NCBI GenBank assembly: GCA_019638635.1
Contig: JAHBTM010000009.1
Coordinates: forward strand, 1 to 57,680
DNA from: Ferruginibacter sp.
GTDB lineage: Bacteria; Bacteroidota; Bacteroidia; Chitinophagales; Chitinophagaceae
Direction of reading: 5' to 3'
Length of the DNA: 57,680 nucleotides
Part shown: piece after piece, positions 8,361 through 16,998 of the stretch
How the letters are laid out: each line of letters begins with the position of its first letter
Numbering within the stretch: position 1 is the first letter of the stretch
Position numbers and translations under genes: made by a program
Notes under the pieces: model-generated
What the model saw: only the letters and a program-made list of their open reading frames with translations
Told to the model about the DNA's origin: nothing
Databases searched by the model: none

Positions 8361-9133
8361 GATTTCAGGTTTATTTCAAGATAGGCCGGACAATGATCGC
8401 TGTGCTTTACCATCGGATAAATATCTACCGCAACAATCAACGACTTCAGGTTTTCTGTTACCATAATATAATCAATTCTCCAGCCTTTGTTTTCTAATCG
8501 GGTAGAGGGACGTAACTGATGCCACCACGTATAATGATGCGGCTCTTTGTTCAGTACCCTGAATGAATCAACAAAGCCGGATGCTACGAAACGGTCCATC
8601 CAGGCGCGCTCCTCCGGCAAAAACCCGGAACTTTTTTTATTCGATACCGGATTATGGATGTCTATTTCATGATGAGCAATATTGTAATCACCACACACAA
8701 TCAACTCTTTTCTGGTTTTTCGCAGATGGCTGATGTAATCCATAAACTCATCCAGCCATATATATTTATACTGCTGCCGCTCATCTCCCGTTGTTCCCGA
8801 AGGAAAATACGCGCTGATGATAGACGCCTTTCCAAAATCAGCACGCATCACACGTCCTTCCATATCGCTTTGATGTACACCATTTCCATTCACCACTTTA
8901 TCGGGAACCGTTTTACTTAAGATGCCTACACCGCTGTATCCTTTTTTATCTGCACAAAACCAATAACTGTGATATCCCGCTTTCAGGATGGCCCCCGTAT
9001 CTATATCCTGCATATGTGCTTTCACTTCCTGCAAACAAATTACATCCGCCGGATCGGTTTGAAGCCATTCCAAAAACCCCTTGCGTATGGCAGCACGAAT
9101 GCCGTTTACATTATAAGTGATAATCCGCATCAT
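8357..9133 (-). CDS. xth: Exodeoxyribonuclease III (AP endonuclease)
   Basis: A 258-residue EEP-fold nuclease that incises DNA 5' of abasic sites and degrades 3' ends in base excision repair. Motifs in order: ITYNVNGIRAA (Asn), ICLQEVKAH (catalytic metal-binding Glu), the YFPSG strand, ICGDYNIAHHEIDI (catalytic Asp/Asn pair) and HSDHCPAYLEI at the C-terminus (His/Asp). All active-site residues are present and length is normal. Two adjacent ATG codons (9133, 9130) could each start it. It leads a two-gene unit with the DUF4286 gene. Confidence 0.95.
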   Translation of the reverse strand: MMRIITYNVNGIRAAIRKGFLEWLQTDPADVICLQEVKAHMQDIDTGAILKAGYHSYWFCADKKGYSGVGILSKTVPDKVVNGNGVHQSDMEGRVMRADFGKASIISAYFPSGTTGDERQQYKYIWLDEFMDYISHLRKTRKELIVCGDYNIAHHEIDIHNPVSNKKSSGFLPEERAWMDRFVASGFVDSFRVLNKEPHHYTWWHQLRPSTRLENKGWRIDYIMVTENLKSLIVAVDIYPMVKHSDHCPAYLEINLKS

Positions 9134-9317
9134 TCTTCTTTTCGCAAACTTACACCGCTTCTTTTATTTATAAAATGAATTCATTGAACAGATTTTATTT
9201 GATAACAAATTGCGCGCATTAAAGGAATTGAATGCATTCTGATGCCACAAGTCTTTTCAACCACACTTAATGGTATGTATTATTTCGACTATGATTGCAG
9301 AAGCCAATCACACGCTT

Positions 9318-9650
9318 CTATTCAGGTTTGTGTTGAAAACAATATCCGTTGGCAATGCTTGTCATGTGCCGGCATCGGGTGCCTTTCTTCGTTATTCCCT
9401 TACATTGCTTTGTGGTGGAGGTGCCTCGTGGTTTATTGAGTGCATTCTGACTGTTCGATGGCGGTGTGCAAACTTTGCAAGGTGTGAATCCTTTTTCTGT
9501 TGCTTCAGCTATCGAAACCTGATGCGATACATTTTTTACCGTGTGGCAATTCCCGGCATGATACTTTTCTCCATAGGGTGTAATGTACACCGTTTGCCCT
9601 CTGGATGTACCCGAGGTTAGAATCAACAGTATAAGGAGCAGTGTACGCAT
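9318..9650 (-). CDS. Secreted small protein with two Cys/His putative zinc modules (DUF5763-like)
   Basis: The 110 residues start with a signal peptide (MRTLLLILLILTSGTSRGQ). Residues ~20-62 (VYITPYGEKYHAGNCHTVK...KGFTPCKVCTP) form a Y-H-x3-C ... C-x2-C module of the kind found beside HNH and micrococcal-type nucleases. Residues ~82-110 (CKGITKKGTRCRHM, then NGYCFQHKP) form a second Cys/His module matching DUF5763. Such double-module proteins usually also carry a catalytic domain; none is present here. It is probably a periplasmic or secreted metal-binding protein. Ends 47 bases before the metH-side gene on the same strand region; no obvious operon partner. Confidence 0.75.
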   Translation of the reverse strand: MRTLLLILLILTSGTSRGQTVYITPYGEKYHAGNCHTVKNVSHQVSIAEATEKGFTPCKVCTPPSNSQNALNKPRGTSTTKQCKGITKKGTRCRHMTSIANGYCFQHKPE

Positions 9651-9698
9651 GGTAGTTTCGGATAGATTGTATTACGCCATTAAGATACAACGCTTTTA

Positions 9699-12416
9699 TT
9701 ATTCCAATATCGGACGCAACCATCTTTCCGCTTCGTCGAGCGACATATTCTTTCGTTGTGCATAATCTTTCAACTGGTCACGGTCAATTTTTCCCACCCC
9801 AAAATATTTGCTGTCAGGATGCGCAAAATACCATCCACAAACAGACGATGCCGGAGACATGGCCAGAGATTCCGTTAGATGAATGCCGGTGGTTGCTTCT
9901 CCTCCCAACCATTCAAAGAGTTTGTATTTTTCGGTATGGTCCGGACAAGCAGGATATCCCGGCGCAGGACGAATACCCGAATACGCTTCGCGAATGAGTT
10001 CTTCATTGGTGAGCGTTTCTGCGGCACTGTACCCCCAGTATTCCTTACGCACCTTTTCATGCAGGCATTCTGCAAAAGCTTCAGCCAAACGGTCGCCCAA
10101 TGCCTGCAACATGATTTTGTTGTAATCATCCTGCGCATCATGGAATTTTTTCACCCAAACATCCAACTGCTGAATGGTTACAGAGAATGCACCCATATAA
10201 TCTGTTCCGTAAGTACCGGGGCGAATAAAATCAGACAAACTCAAATTGGGTTGCCCGGCAGCTTTCTTTATTTGCTGCCTTAAAAATTCTAACCGAATGA
10301 CCTGGTCGTTGTTTTTTACTTCAATACTATCGGGAGCCGTTTTAGTAACTTCCCGGAAACCAATCACCCCATGCGCCTTCACCCATTTTTCTTCAATCAC
10401 TTGTTTCAACAAATTGCGGGCATCGTTGTACAGCTTGGTTGCTTCCGCACCAATCACCAAATCACTGAGAATGGCTGGGAATTTACCATGCATTTCCCAG
10501 GCAATGAAAAACGGTTGCCAATCAATGTACGGCTCCAGCGCTTCCAGCGGAAAATCAGCAAATACCCGGTTGCCTATGAAGGTAGGTTTTACCGGTTGGT
10601 ACCCTTCCCACGGAATAGCTGCCGGATTGTTTGACGCATCCGCATAGCTCAAAAACTGTTTGGCTGTTTGCTTACTGTTAAAATCAGTTTTTAATTTTTC
10701 ATATTCACTGCGGATGTTACTGAGGAACTGATTCCGATGCTCCGGTTGCATCAAGCTACCGGTAACGGTTACACTACGGCTTGCATCCAGCACATGTACC
10801 ACTCCATGATCGTACTCCTGCGCAATCCGTACCGCGGTATGCATCCGGCTTGTAGTAGCTCCACCAATCAGCAGTGGAATGTTCATCCCGTTTCTTTTCA
10901 TTTCACGGGCAATGTGTACCATTTCATCCAATGACGGCGTAATCAATCCGCTGAGTCCGATGACATCTACTTTATGATTGCGTGCTTCCGTCAGAATTTT
11001 TTCAGAAGGAACCATTACACCCAAATCAATGATATCATAACCGTTACACCCCAACACTACACCCACAATGTTTTTCCCAATATCGTGTACATCGCCTTTC
11101 ACCGTAGCCAGTAATATCTTCGCGGCACCCTGTACTTCTCCGCTGATGCCATCGGCAGCTTCTCTTTGCCGCTTTTCTTCTTTTTCCTGTTCTATATACG
11201 GTGTGAGGATGGCCACTGCTTTTTTCATCACACGGGCACTCTTCACCACTTGTGGCAGAAACATCTTACCTGACCCGAACAAATCACCCACAATGTTCAT
11301 ACCATCCATCAAAGGCCCCTCAATTACATCGAGTGGACGCGGATATTGAAGGCGTGCTTCCTCTGTGTCTGCATCTATATAATCAGTAATGCCATTCACC
11401 AGTGCATGAGCCAGCCGCTTTTCCACCGTATCGTTGCGCCAGCTTTCATCTTTTATGGTTTCACGCCCGCGTGCCTTTACTGTATCTGCAAAGGCAATCA
11501 ATTTTTCAGTGGCTTCATTGTTTTCATTATTTCTATTCAGGATAACATCTTCACAAAGTTGTTTCAGCTTAGGTTCAATTTCATCATACACCACCAGTTG
11601 CCCTGCATTTACAATGCCCATATCCATTCCCGCCTGAATGGCATAGTACAGAAACACACTGTGTATGGCTTCCCGCACATGATCATTCCCCCTGAAAGAG
11701 AATGACACATTACTAACGCCACCGCTTACACGCGTTAAGGGCATCCGTTTTTTAATCTCACGTGTGGCTTCAATAAAATCAACCGCATAGTTGTTGTGTT
11801 CTTCCATGCCGGTAGCAATGGCAAAGATGTTCGGATCAAAAATAATATCCTGCGGATCATATCCTACCTGTTGTGTCAGTATATCGTATGCCCGGGAGCA
11901 TATTTCAATTTTACGTTCTTTGGTATCGGCTTGTCCGGTTTCATCAAACGCCATTACAATCACTGCAGCACCGAAACTTTTACAGATGTTGGCCTGTTCA
12001 ATGAAGGCATCCAATCCTTCTTTCAGCGAAATAGAATTCACAATGCATTTACCCTGCACACATTTTAAGCCCGCTTGAATAATTTCAAATTTGCTGCTGT
12101 CAATCATAATCGGAATCCGCGCAATGTCGGGTTCCGATTGCAACAGGTTGAGGAAGGTGGTCATGGCTTCCACGCCATTGAGCAATGCATCATCCATATT
12201 TACATCCAGAATTTGCGCACCGTTTTCCACTTGCTGGCGCGCTACCGATAAGGCTTCTTCAAAATGGCCTTCACGAACCAACCGTGCAAACTTTTTGCTT
12301 CCGGTAACATTGGTTCTTTCACCCACATTAATGAAATTAGTTTCAGGACGCACCACTAACGGTTCGAGTCCGCTCAGGCGGAGATAGGGTTTCACAACAA
12401 TCGGTGTGTTCGGCAT
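9699..12416 (-). CDS. metH: Methionine synthase, C-terminal part (pterin-, cobalamin- and SAM-binding domains)
   Basis: 905 residues covering the MetH modules that follow the homocysteine domain. A pterin-binding TIM barrel comes first ([13 protein letters not shown], then ILDVNMDD and [10 protein letters not shown]), then the cap and B12 Rossmann domain with the cobalt-ligating motif [10 protein letters not shown] (His444), then [12 protein letters not shown] and LLIGGATTS. The reactivation domain carries [15 protein letters not shown] near the C-terminus. It transfers the methyl group from methyl-tetrahydrofolate to homocysteine through methylcobalamin. The homocysteine/zinc domain is a separate upstream gene, 11 bases away, so the enzyme must assemble from two polypeptides. 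It depends on B12, which the btuB-like operon near 51.5 kb would import. Confidence 0.95.
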   Translation of the reverse strand: MPNTPIVVKPYLRLSGLEPLVVRPETNFINVGERTNVTGSKKFARLVREGHFEEALSVARQQVENGAQILDVNMDDALLNGVEAMTTFLNLLQSEPDIARIPIMIDSSKFEIIQAGLKCVQGKCIVNSISLKEGLDAFIEQANICKSFGAAVIVMAFDETGQADTKERKIEICSRAYDILTQQVGYDPQDIIFDPNIFAIATGMEEHNNYAVDFIEATREIKKRMPLTRVSGGVSNVSFSFRGNDHVREAIHSVFLYYAIQAGMDMGIVNAGQLVVYDEIEPKLKQLCEDVILNRNNENNEATEKLIAFADTVKARGRETIKDESWRNDTVEKRLAHALVNGITDYIDADTEEARLQYPRPLDVIEGPLMDGMNIVGDLFGSGKMFLPQVVKSARVMKKAVAILTPYIEQEKEEKRQREAADGISGEVQGAAKILLATVKGDVHDIGKNIVGVVLGCNGYDIIDLGVMVPSEKILTEARNHKVDVIGLSGLITPSLDEMVHIAREMKRNGMNIPLLIGGATTSRMHTAVRIAQEYDHGVVHVLDASRSVTVTGSLMQPEHRNQFLSNIRSEYEKLKTDFNSKQTAKQFLSYADASNNPAAIPWEGYQPVKPTFIGNRVFADFPLEALEPYIDWQPFFIAWEMHGKFPAILSDLVIGAEATKLYNDARNLLKQVIEEKWVKAHGVIGFREVTKTAPDSIEVKNNDQVIRLEFLRQQIKKAAGQPNLSLSDFIRPGTYGTDYMGAFSVTIQQLDVWVKKFHDAQDDYNKIMLQALGDRLAEAFAECLHEKVRKEYWGYSAAETLTNEELIREAYSGIRPAPGYPACPDHTEKYKLFEWLGGEATTGIHLTESLAMSPASSVCGWYFAHPDSKYFGVGKIDRDQLKDYAQRKNMSLDEAERWLRPILE

Positions 12417-12427
12417 GATAGCAATAT

Positions 12428-13437
12428 TTAAACTTTTTCCTGTACCGGTAACGCACGGGGTGCAAAGCGGGAAACAGATTGAGCAATGTGTTTAATGTGG
12501 TCGGGCGTGGTGCCGCAGCATCCGCCCACAATATTCAGAAAACCTTCCTTTGCCCACGATTCAATGATGTGCGCTGTTTGGTGCGGTTGTTCATCATACT
12601 CTCCAAACGCATTCGGTAAACCGGCATTCGGGTAGGCAGAAGTATAACAGGAAGCAATCTGACTCAGTTCTTCAATATGCGGACGCATTTGTTCTGCACC
12701 GAGGGCGCAATTCAGGCCAACACTCAAAGGTTGGGCGTGCATCACGGAAATGTAAAACGCTTCCGGTGTTTGTCCGCTTAAAGTGCGTCCACTCGCATCC
12801 GTTATGGTTCCTGAAATCATGATGGGCAATTCCGGCAGGTTGTTTTCCTGAAAAATTCCTTCGCGGCATAAATTGCGGCTTTGGCATTGAGCATATCAAA
12901 AATGGTTTCAATCAATAGAATGTCTACACCTCCATCCACCAACCCTTTAATTTGTTCGGTGTATGCAGTCACCACTTCGTCGAAAGTTACCGCACGGTAC
13001 CCGGGGTTGTTTACATCCGGCGAAAGAGAGAGTGTTTTATTCAAAGGGCCCATAGCGCCTGCCACAAACCGTGGCTTATCAGGGTTTTGTTTGGTAAACG
13101 CATTGGCGGCGCGGCGTGCGCATTGAGCAGCAGCCGCATTCAGTTCATACGCCAGTTCCTGCATGTCGTAATCGGCCTGGGCAATCGAAGTGCTGCTGAA
13201 CGTGTTGGTTTCAATAATATCGGCACCGGCCTCCAGATATTGGCGGTGTATGCCTTCAATCATATCCGGTTGAGTAATGCTAAGCAAATCATTATTGCCT
13301 TTTACGTCGGTATGCCAGTTATTAAACCGCTCGCCCCGGTACGTTTCTTCGGTGGGTTTATGTTGTTGAATCATGGTGCCCATGGCGCCATCAATAATCA
13401 GGATGCGTTCCTGCAGGCATTCGCGTAATGATTTCAT
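12428..13437 (-). pseudogene. metH: Homocysteine S-methyltransferase (MetH N-terminal domain), interrupted by a -1 frameshift
   Basis: The first frame (13437 to 12817) encodes the start of the domain: [32 protein letters not shown] and [26 protein letters not shown]. It then runs into an unrelated tail and stops. The correct sequence continues in another frame (entering about 12860, ending 12428) with [20 protein letters not shown], the zinc-ligand Cys in [12 protein letters not shown] and the Cys pair in [11 protein letters not shown]. Adding one base in the five-A run at 12851-12855 (plus strand) would restore one ~336-residue protein. As written, the zinc site is lost from the product, which would disable methionine synthase. 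The homopolymer position makes an assembly or sequencing error the likeliest reason; slippage or a true mutation is possible. Confidence 0.88.
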
Positions 13438-13654
13438 ACTAACCTTGTAGTTTTCCGTTTTAGCGGATGAAAAATAAGTTCAGGTGAGGTATAAACGATA
13501 ATCTGTACGCGGAAGTATGCGATAAGGTCGTTTATTAGTTCATTCCTGATTGAATGCAGTGGATGAACAATAAACAAATCCGCCACTGCACATGCAAATC
13601 TATAAAAGGAAACGGTAATATCAAAATGCCGCTACCGTTGAGTTGGGTTTTATT

Positions 13655-13737
13655 GGGCGTTCCCCCAACAAAGTTGGGGGTCGGGCTTTCCGTTGCAACG
13701 CGCCTGCGGCGGGTTTCCACTGCAATCCCTAACGCAA
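13655..13737. repeat. Structured intergenic element, Bacteroidota-type (hairpin CCCCCAAC/GTTGGGGG)
   Basis: A perfect 8-bp hairpin (13662-13669 with 13673-13680) is followed by a GC-rich stem AACGCGCC/GGCGGGTT with one mismatch. TTGCA/TGCAA pairs around that stem and GCGTT/AACGC encloses the whole. I recall very similar blocks scattered between genes in many Bacteroidota genomes, where they are often mistranslated as short proteins; this cannot be verified here. Orientation and function unknown. Confidence 0.5.
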
Positions 13738-13796
13738 AATCCCGCGTGTATCGAAGTTTATGATATTATAAAACGGTTTGAACGTGTAACAAAATA

Positions 13797-13857
13797 CATC
13801 TGCGCATAACTGTGAAAATAATCCCCGCCGCAATGCGGGATACAGATGCTCTTTTTT
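13797..13857 (+). terminator. Terminator-like two-part hairpin
   Basis: CATCTG (13797-13802) pairs with CAGATG (13843-13848) around an inner stem CCCGC/GCGGG (13824-13828 with 13835-13839), followed by CT and six T. It fits plus-strand transcription, yet no plus-strand gene precedes it; the structured element at 13655-13737 is the only candidate transcript. Confidence 0.35.
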
Positions 13858-14056
13858 CCCTTGATGGATTTTGTTCCCGCGGAATACCGCTGAAAAAACT
13901 CATGCAGAATAACGCAAATTCTTTCAAAGCTGTTCATCGGTTATCAGCGAATCAAATCATCGCCCCTCGGGATAAAAAATCATAGCATTCCTTTCTCTTC
14001 CTTTTACCAGATGAAAAAAGTACATCAAATTTTTACAGGAACTATGTTTTTAAAAC

Positions 14057-14677
14057 CTAAGAACTTTGTATGTAATGTTCTACCGGTATACGGTTACTGA
14101 TGCTTTTGGCCAGCGTGAGTTCATCAGCATATTCCAACTCACCTCCAAAGGCAATACCACGAGCAATGGTTGTAATCTTAACCGGGAGGTGCGTAAGTTT
14201 TCTTCCAATGTAATAAATGGTCGTATCGCCCTGAATATTCGGGTTGAGTGCAAAAATGATTTCGGCCTGCTGTATGTTGGTAACACGCTCTACCAAACTG
14301 TCGATTTGTAGTTTATCAGGCCCTACACCATCTAAGGGTGAAATGATCCCGCCCAATACATGATACACCCCATTAAACTGTTGTGTACTTTCAATCGCAA
14401 TCACATCCCGAATATTTTCAACCACACATATTAATGCATGGTTGCGCAACGGATTGGCACAAATGGTACAGGATGGCGTATCGGAAATATTATGGCAAGA
14501 GGCACAAAAACGAATTTCACGACGGAGCGCAGCAATGGCATCACTGAACTGGTTTACTTCGCTCTCTTCACGACGGATAAGATGCAACACCAACCGCAAC
14601 GCGGTTTTCTTGCCAATGCCGGGTAATTTGGCAAACTCATTGACGGCATTTTCAAGCAGTGCAGAAGAGAAAATCAT
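14057..14677 (-). CDS. recR: Recombination mediator protein RecR
   Basis: 206 residues with the start set at ATG 14677 (MIFSSALLENAV), where the family begins; the longer frame adds an implausible extension. Domains: helix-hairpin-helix FAKLPGIGKKTALRL, four-cysteine zinc finger CASCHNISDTPSCTIC, Toprim domain with ICVVENIRDVIAIE and the GGIISPLDGVGP loop, and a C-terminal ARGIAFGGELEYADELTL. RecR works with RecO (and RecF) to load RecA on SSB-coated gaps. Divergent from the FkbM gene. A consensus promoter ends only five bases before this ATG. Confidence 0.97.
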   Translation of the reverse strand: MIFSSALLENAVNEFAKLPGIGKKTALRLVLHLIRREESEVNQFSDAIAALRREIRFCASCHNISDTPSCTICANPLRNHALICVVENIRDVIAIESTQQFNGVYHVLGGIISPLDGVGPDKLQIDSLVERVTNIQQAEIIFALNPNIQGDTTIYYIGRKLTHLPVKITTIARGIAFGGELEYADELTLAKSISNRIPVEHYIQSS

Positions 14678-14682
14678 GGTTG

Positions 14683-14710
14683 CAAAGTTAAGGGTTATGC
14701 CTTGTTTCAA
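14683..14710 (-). promoter_or_regulatory. Bacteroidota-type promoter of recR, possibly leaderless
   Basis: On the minus strand TTG (14710-14708), 17 bases, then TAACTTTG (14690-14683), an exact TAnnTTTG -7 box. Only five bases separate the box from the recR ATG, so transcription should start at or next to the start codon. Confidence 0.55.
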
Positions 14711-14769
14711 GATATTGTGTGGCTACCGGCTTTTATTTTTCAACTCTTAATATTAATATTGCCAGCACT

Positions 14770-15552
14770 ATGAGTTATTTCTTCAACCGCCTGGAGGTGT
14801 ACACCCTGTATTTTCTGGAATACGTGAAACACGGAGAGTGGAGCGCCCTGGTGAACGCCTTCCGTTTTATGTTCAGCCGCAAATCACACTGGCGTGGCGG
14901 ACGCATCCGTTCTTCCATGGGCGTGTTTGATACCCGCAAAAATTCGCTCGACTTTCAATACGTGAATTATGCCTACGAAATCCAGATTAAACGGTTCATA
15001 GAACGTGAGTCGTTCGACGTATTCCTGGATATCGGTGCCTGCCTAGGAGAGTATTGTATATGGCTGGGAAGAAAAGGAAAAAGATGTTTTGCCTTTGAAC
15101 CGGTGAAAGTGAGTTTTGATATGATAGAGCGCAATATCCGCTTGAACGAAGTAGGACAACACGTGAAAGCATTTAATTACGGGTTAGGACTTAAACATTC
15201 TCTGGAATATTTTGAAATGGATATCACCAATCCCGGATCAAACCGCAGGGTAGATGCACCGGGCGAACACACCGAACGTTTTGAAATCAACGCGCTGGAT
15301 GATACACTGCATGAATTGAACCTGAAAGAAACAGATCGGGTGCTGATTAAAATTGATGTGGAAGGTATGGAACTCGACATGTTGCATGGTGCCGCGGGCT
15401 TCCTGAAACGCTTTCCTCATATCGTATTAATCATCGAAGAAAAGTTCAGTGGTGAAAGCAACATTCGAAACGGATTGAGTACAATCGCCGATTTTGAATA
15501 TGGAAAAATTGATGAGCACAACATCTATGCCCGCAAGCGTCACTCTTTATAA
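14770..15552 (+). CDS. FkbM family methyltransferase
   Basis: 260 residues from ATG 14770; a GTG at 14719 would add an unlikely extension. The SAM-binding motif I DVFLDIGACLGEYCIWL, followed by CFAFEPVKVSFDMIERNIRLN and the later IKIDVEGMELDMLHG (motif IV region), is the classic FkbM signature. FkbM enzymes O-methylate hydroxyls on polyketides, glycans or glycolipids. The N-terminal ~70 residues are basic and aromatic and may bind a membrane lipid or glycan. The last six bases overlap the convergent lipoprotein gene. A glycan target is inference. Confidence 0.87.
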   Translation: MSYFFNRLEVYTLYFLEYVKHGEWSALVNAFRFMFSRKSHWRGGRIRSSMGVFDTRKNSLDFQYVNYAYEIQIKRFIERESFDVFLDIGACLGEYCIWLGRKGKRCFAFEPVKVSFDMIERNIRLNEVGQHVKAFNYGLGLKHSLEYFEMDITNPGSNRRVDAPGEHTERFEINALDDTLHELNLKETDRVLIKIDVEGMELDMLHGAAGFLKRFPHIVLIIEEKFSGESNIRNGLSTIADFEYGKIDEHNIYARKRHSL

Positions 15553-16929
15553 GTTGATTTCCTGATCGGTTTCCCAACCGGCCCGAACAGATAGTTTCAG
15601 CGAAAGCGTAATGGCTTTTTCAGGTTGTTGCTTCAACTCGTAATTCCCCGGATCCCACACCCCATTGGCATTATCATCATACAAAATTCTGATGTCGTAC
15701 GAACCCGGAGGAAACAAATTGTTTTTCCATTCATTGCCGGTGACGGGAGCGGAAAAACTTACCTTGTTGTTTTGTACAAATTGAATAACAAGATTTTTCT
15801 CTTTCGGAATATTATTGAACCGAAGTGTTACAATTCCATAATCGTTTTCGGTAAAGGTGGTGAATTGCAAAGTATCGGCCGGAAGTGTATTGCCCAAGGT
15901 GTCTTGTACCAGATTTTCCGGAAGAATGAGTTGATAGGCCATGCCCGGCTGTTTGTTGAAGTTGGCCAGCAAACGTGTACGCGTACTGTCGATTTCAATT
16001 TGTACTTCTACCGGTTTATCGGTGCTATCGGTTAAGAGGAGTGTTGCCGTATCATTCAGGATAACAGGTCTTGAATAATCGAGCAACAGCGTTTCCAGCA
16101 GGTTGAGCCGGTTATTGGAAAGGTTGTTTTGCAGTTTCCACACCTGATTTTTTTTCGGAGTGGTTGTGGTGATGGGTTTTTCAGCCTGCTTTTCCTGTTG
16201 ATAGGCCAATAAAGCCAGCGCTTCCGGTGCGTACGATGGAATCACCGTTTCATCGCTGAAAGCAAATGTTTCCATTACCTGATTATATGTTTTACCTCCA
16301 TCCGCATCTTTCAATGCATATACCCTGAAAGGCGTTTGTGGCAGGTTGCTGAAATGAAAGGCACCGCCACCACGTACACGGGTGATGTAATCCGGCTTTA
16401 ATTTTCTTACTGCCGAATCATGAAGATGGCTATATAAATACACCATGAGGGTTGTATCCGGGAGCCCGCTTTCGGCCAACAACACATTGCCGCTGAGTTT
16501 GAATGAGTCAATGGTGTTTCCGGTGCTGAACACATAGGAGAAATCTTTGAGAATATTTCCTTCGTTGTAATCTGTAACCGCATTGCCGAACTGGATGGAG
16601 TATGTGGTATTCGGTTTCAGGGTGTCGCGCAAACGCACCACCATCGTTCTTCGGTTAAACGTCACCGTTGGGTTTTTGCCCGGAAGGGGCGATAAGATTA
16701 CATTATTGAAGGCATCCTTTACATCCAGGTATTCATTGAAAGTAAAGCGGATGGTTCTGTCGTTGAACAGCGTACTTCCATCGGGAGGCGTAACTTCAAC
16801 CAATACGGGTGGCAGCGAATCTTTAGGGCCACCGGTAGGCATACCAATCTGCGCACATCCGGAATGAAAGGTACTGAGGGTGTATAACATCAAACCTAAA
16901 CCCAATAAAAACCAAACCGGACTTTTCAT
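15547..16929 (-). CDS. Ig-like (Big_5/SbsA-type) domain lipoprotein
   Basis: 460 residues. A hydrophobic leader ends at HSGC, a passable lipobox, followed by AQIGMPTGGPKDSLPPVLVEV, the usual opening of a family of Bacteroidota lipoproteins. Residues ~40-135 form an SbsA-like Ig domain (TPPDGSTLF, IRFTFNEYLDV, VRLRDTLKPNTTYSIQFG, GNILKDFSYVFSTG). The middle and C-terminal parts are beta-rich with no enzyme motif, and IRILYDDNANGVWDPGNY near the end may bind calcium. Probably periplasmic-facing or surface lipoprotein of structural role. Function unknown. Confidence 0.82.
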   Translation of the reverse strand: MKSPVWFLLGLGLMLYTLSTFHSGCAQIGMPTGGPKDSLPPVLVEVTPPDGSTLFNDRTIRFTFNEYLDVKDAFNNVILSPLPGKNPTVTFNRRTMVVRLRDTLKPNTTYSIQFGNAVTDYNEGNILKDFSYVFSTGNTIDSFKLSGNVLLAESGLPDTTLMVYLYSHLHDSAVRKLKPDYITRVRGGGAFHFSNLPQTPFRVYALKDADGGKTYNQVMETFAFSDETVIPSYAPEALALLAYQQEKQAEKPITTTTPKKNQVWKLQNNLSNNRLNLLETLLLDYSRPVILNDTATLLLTDSTDKPVEVQIEIDSTRTRLLANFNKQPGMAYQLILPENLVQDTLGNTLPADTLQFTTFTENDYGIVTLRFNNIPKEKNLVIQFVQNNKVSFSAPVTGNEWKNNLFPPGSYDIRILYDDNANGVWDPGNYELKQQPEKAITLSLKLSVRAGWETDQEINL

Positions 16930-16998
16930 TTGCTGAACGTATGTTTATACGAAGTTATAAAAGGGCAGCCAGATACATGTACAATTGATATGCCGTCG

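Larger units (their letters stand above)
13438..14056. other. Long spacer upstream of metH with several hairpins
   Basis: The spacer lies between the metH start and the recR stop. It holds an 8-bp hairpin (TGCAGTGG 13555-13562 with CCACTGCA 13583-13590), the repeat-like element annotated at 13655-13737 and the terminator-like hairpin at 13797-13857. The rest is AT-rich. I searched the metH leader for cobalamin (no AGCC-x-GAAGACC-type B12 box) and S-adenosylmethionine riboswitch signatures and found none. Confidence 0.5.

Noticed and set aside
10246-12387. Long plus-strand open frames opposite metH
   Set aside because: They are antisense to a gene with full family conservation and show no family resemblance.
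13438-13550. Riboswitch ahead of metH
   Set aside because: No B12 box and no SAM-aptamer core found in the metH leader, unlike the clear aptamer at 51.3 kb.
13535-13720. Open frame of 61 codons on the minus strand
   Set aside because: It lies across the hairpin element and its translation is the kind of shadow that this repeat gives; no independent coding evidence.
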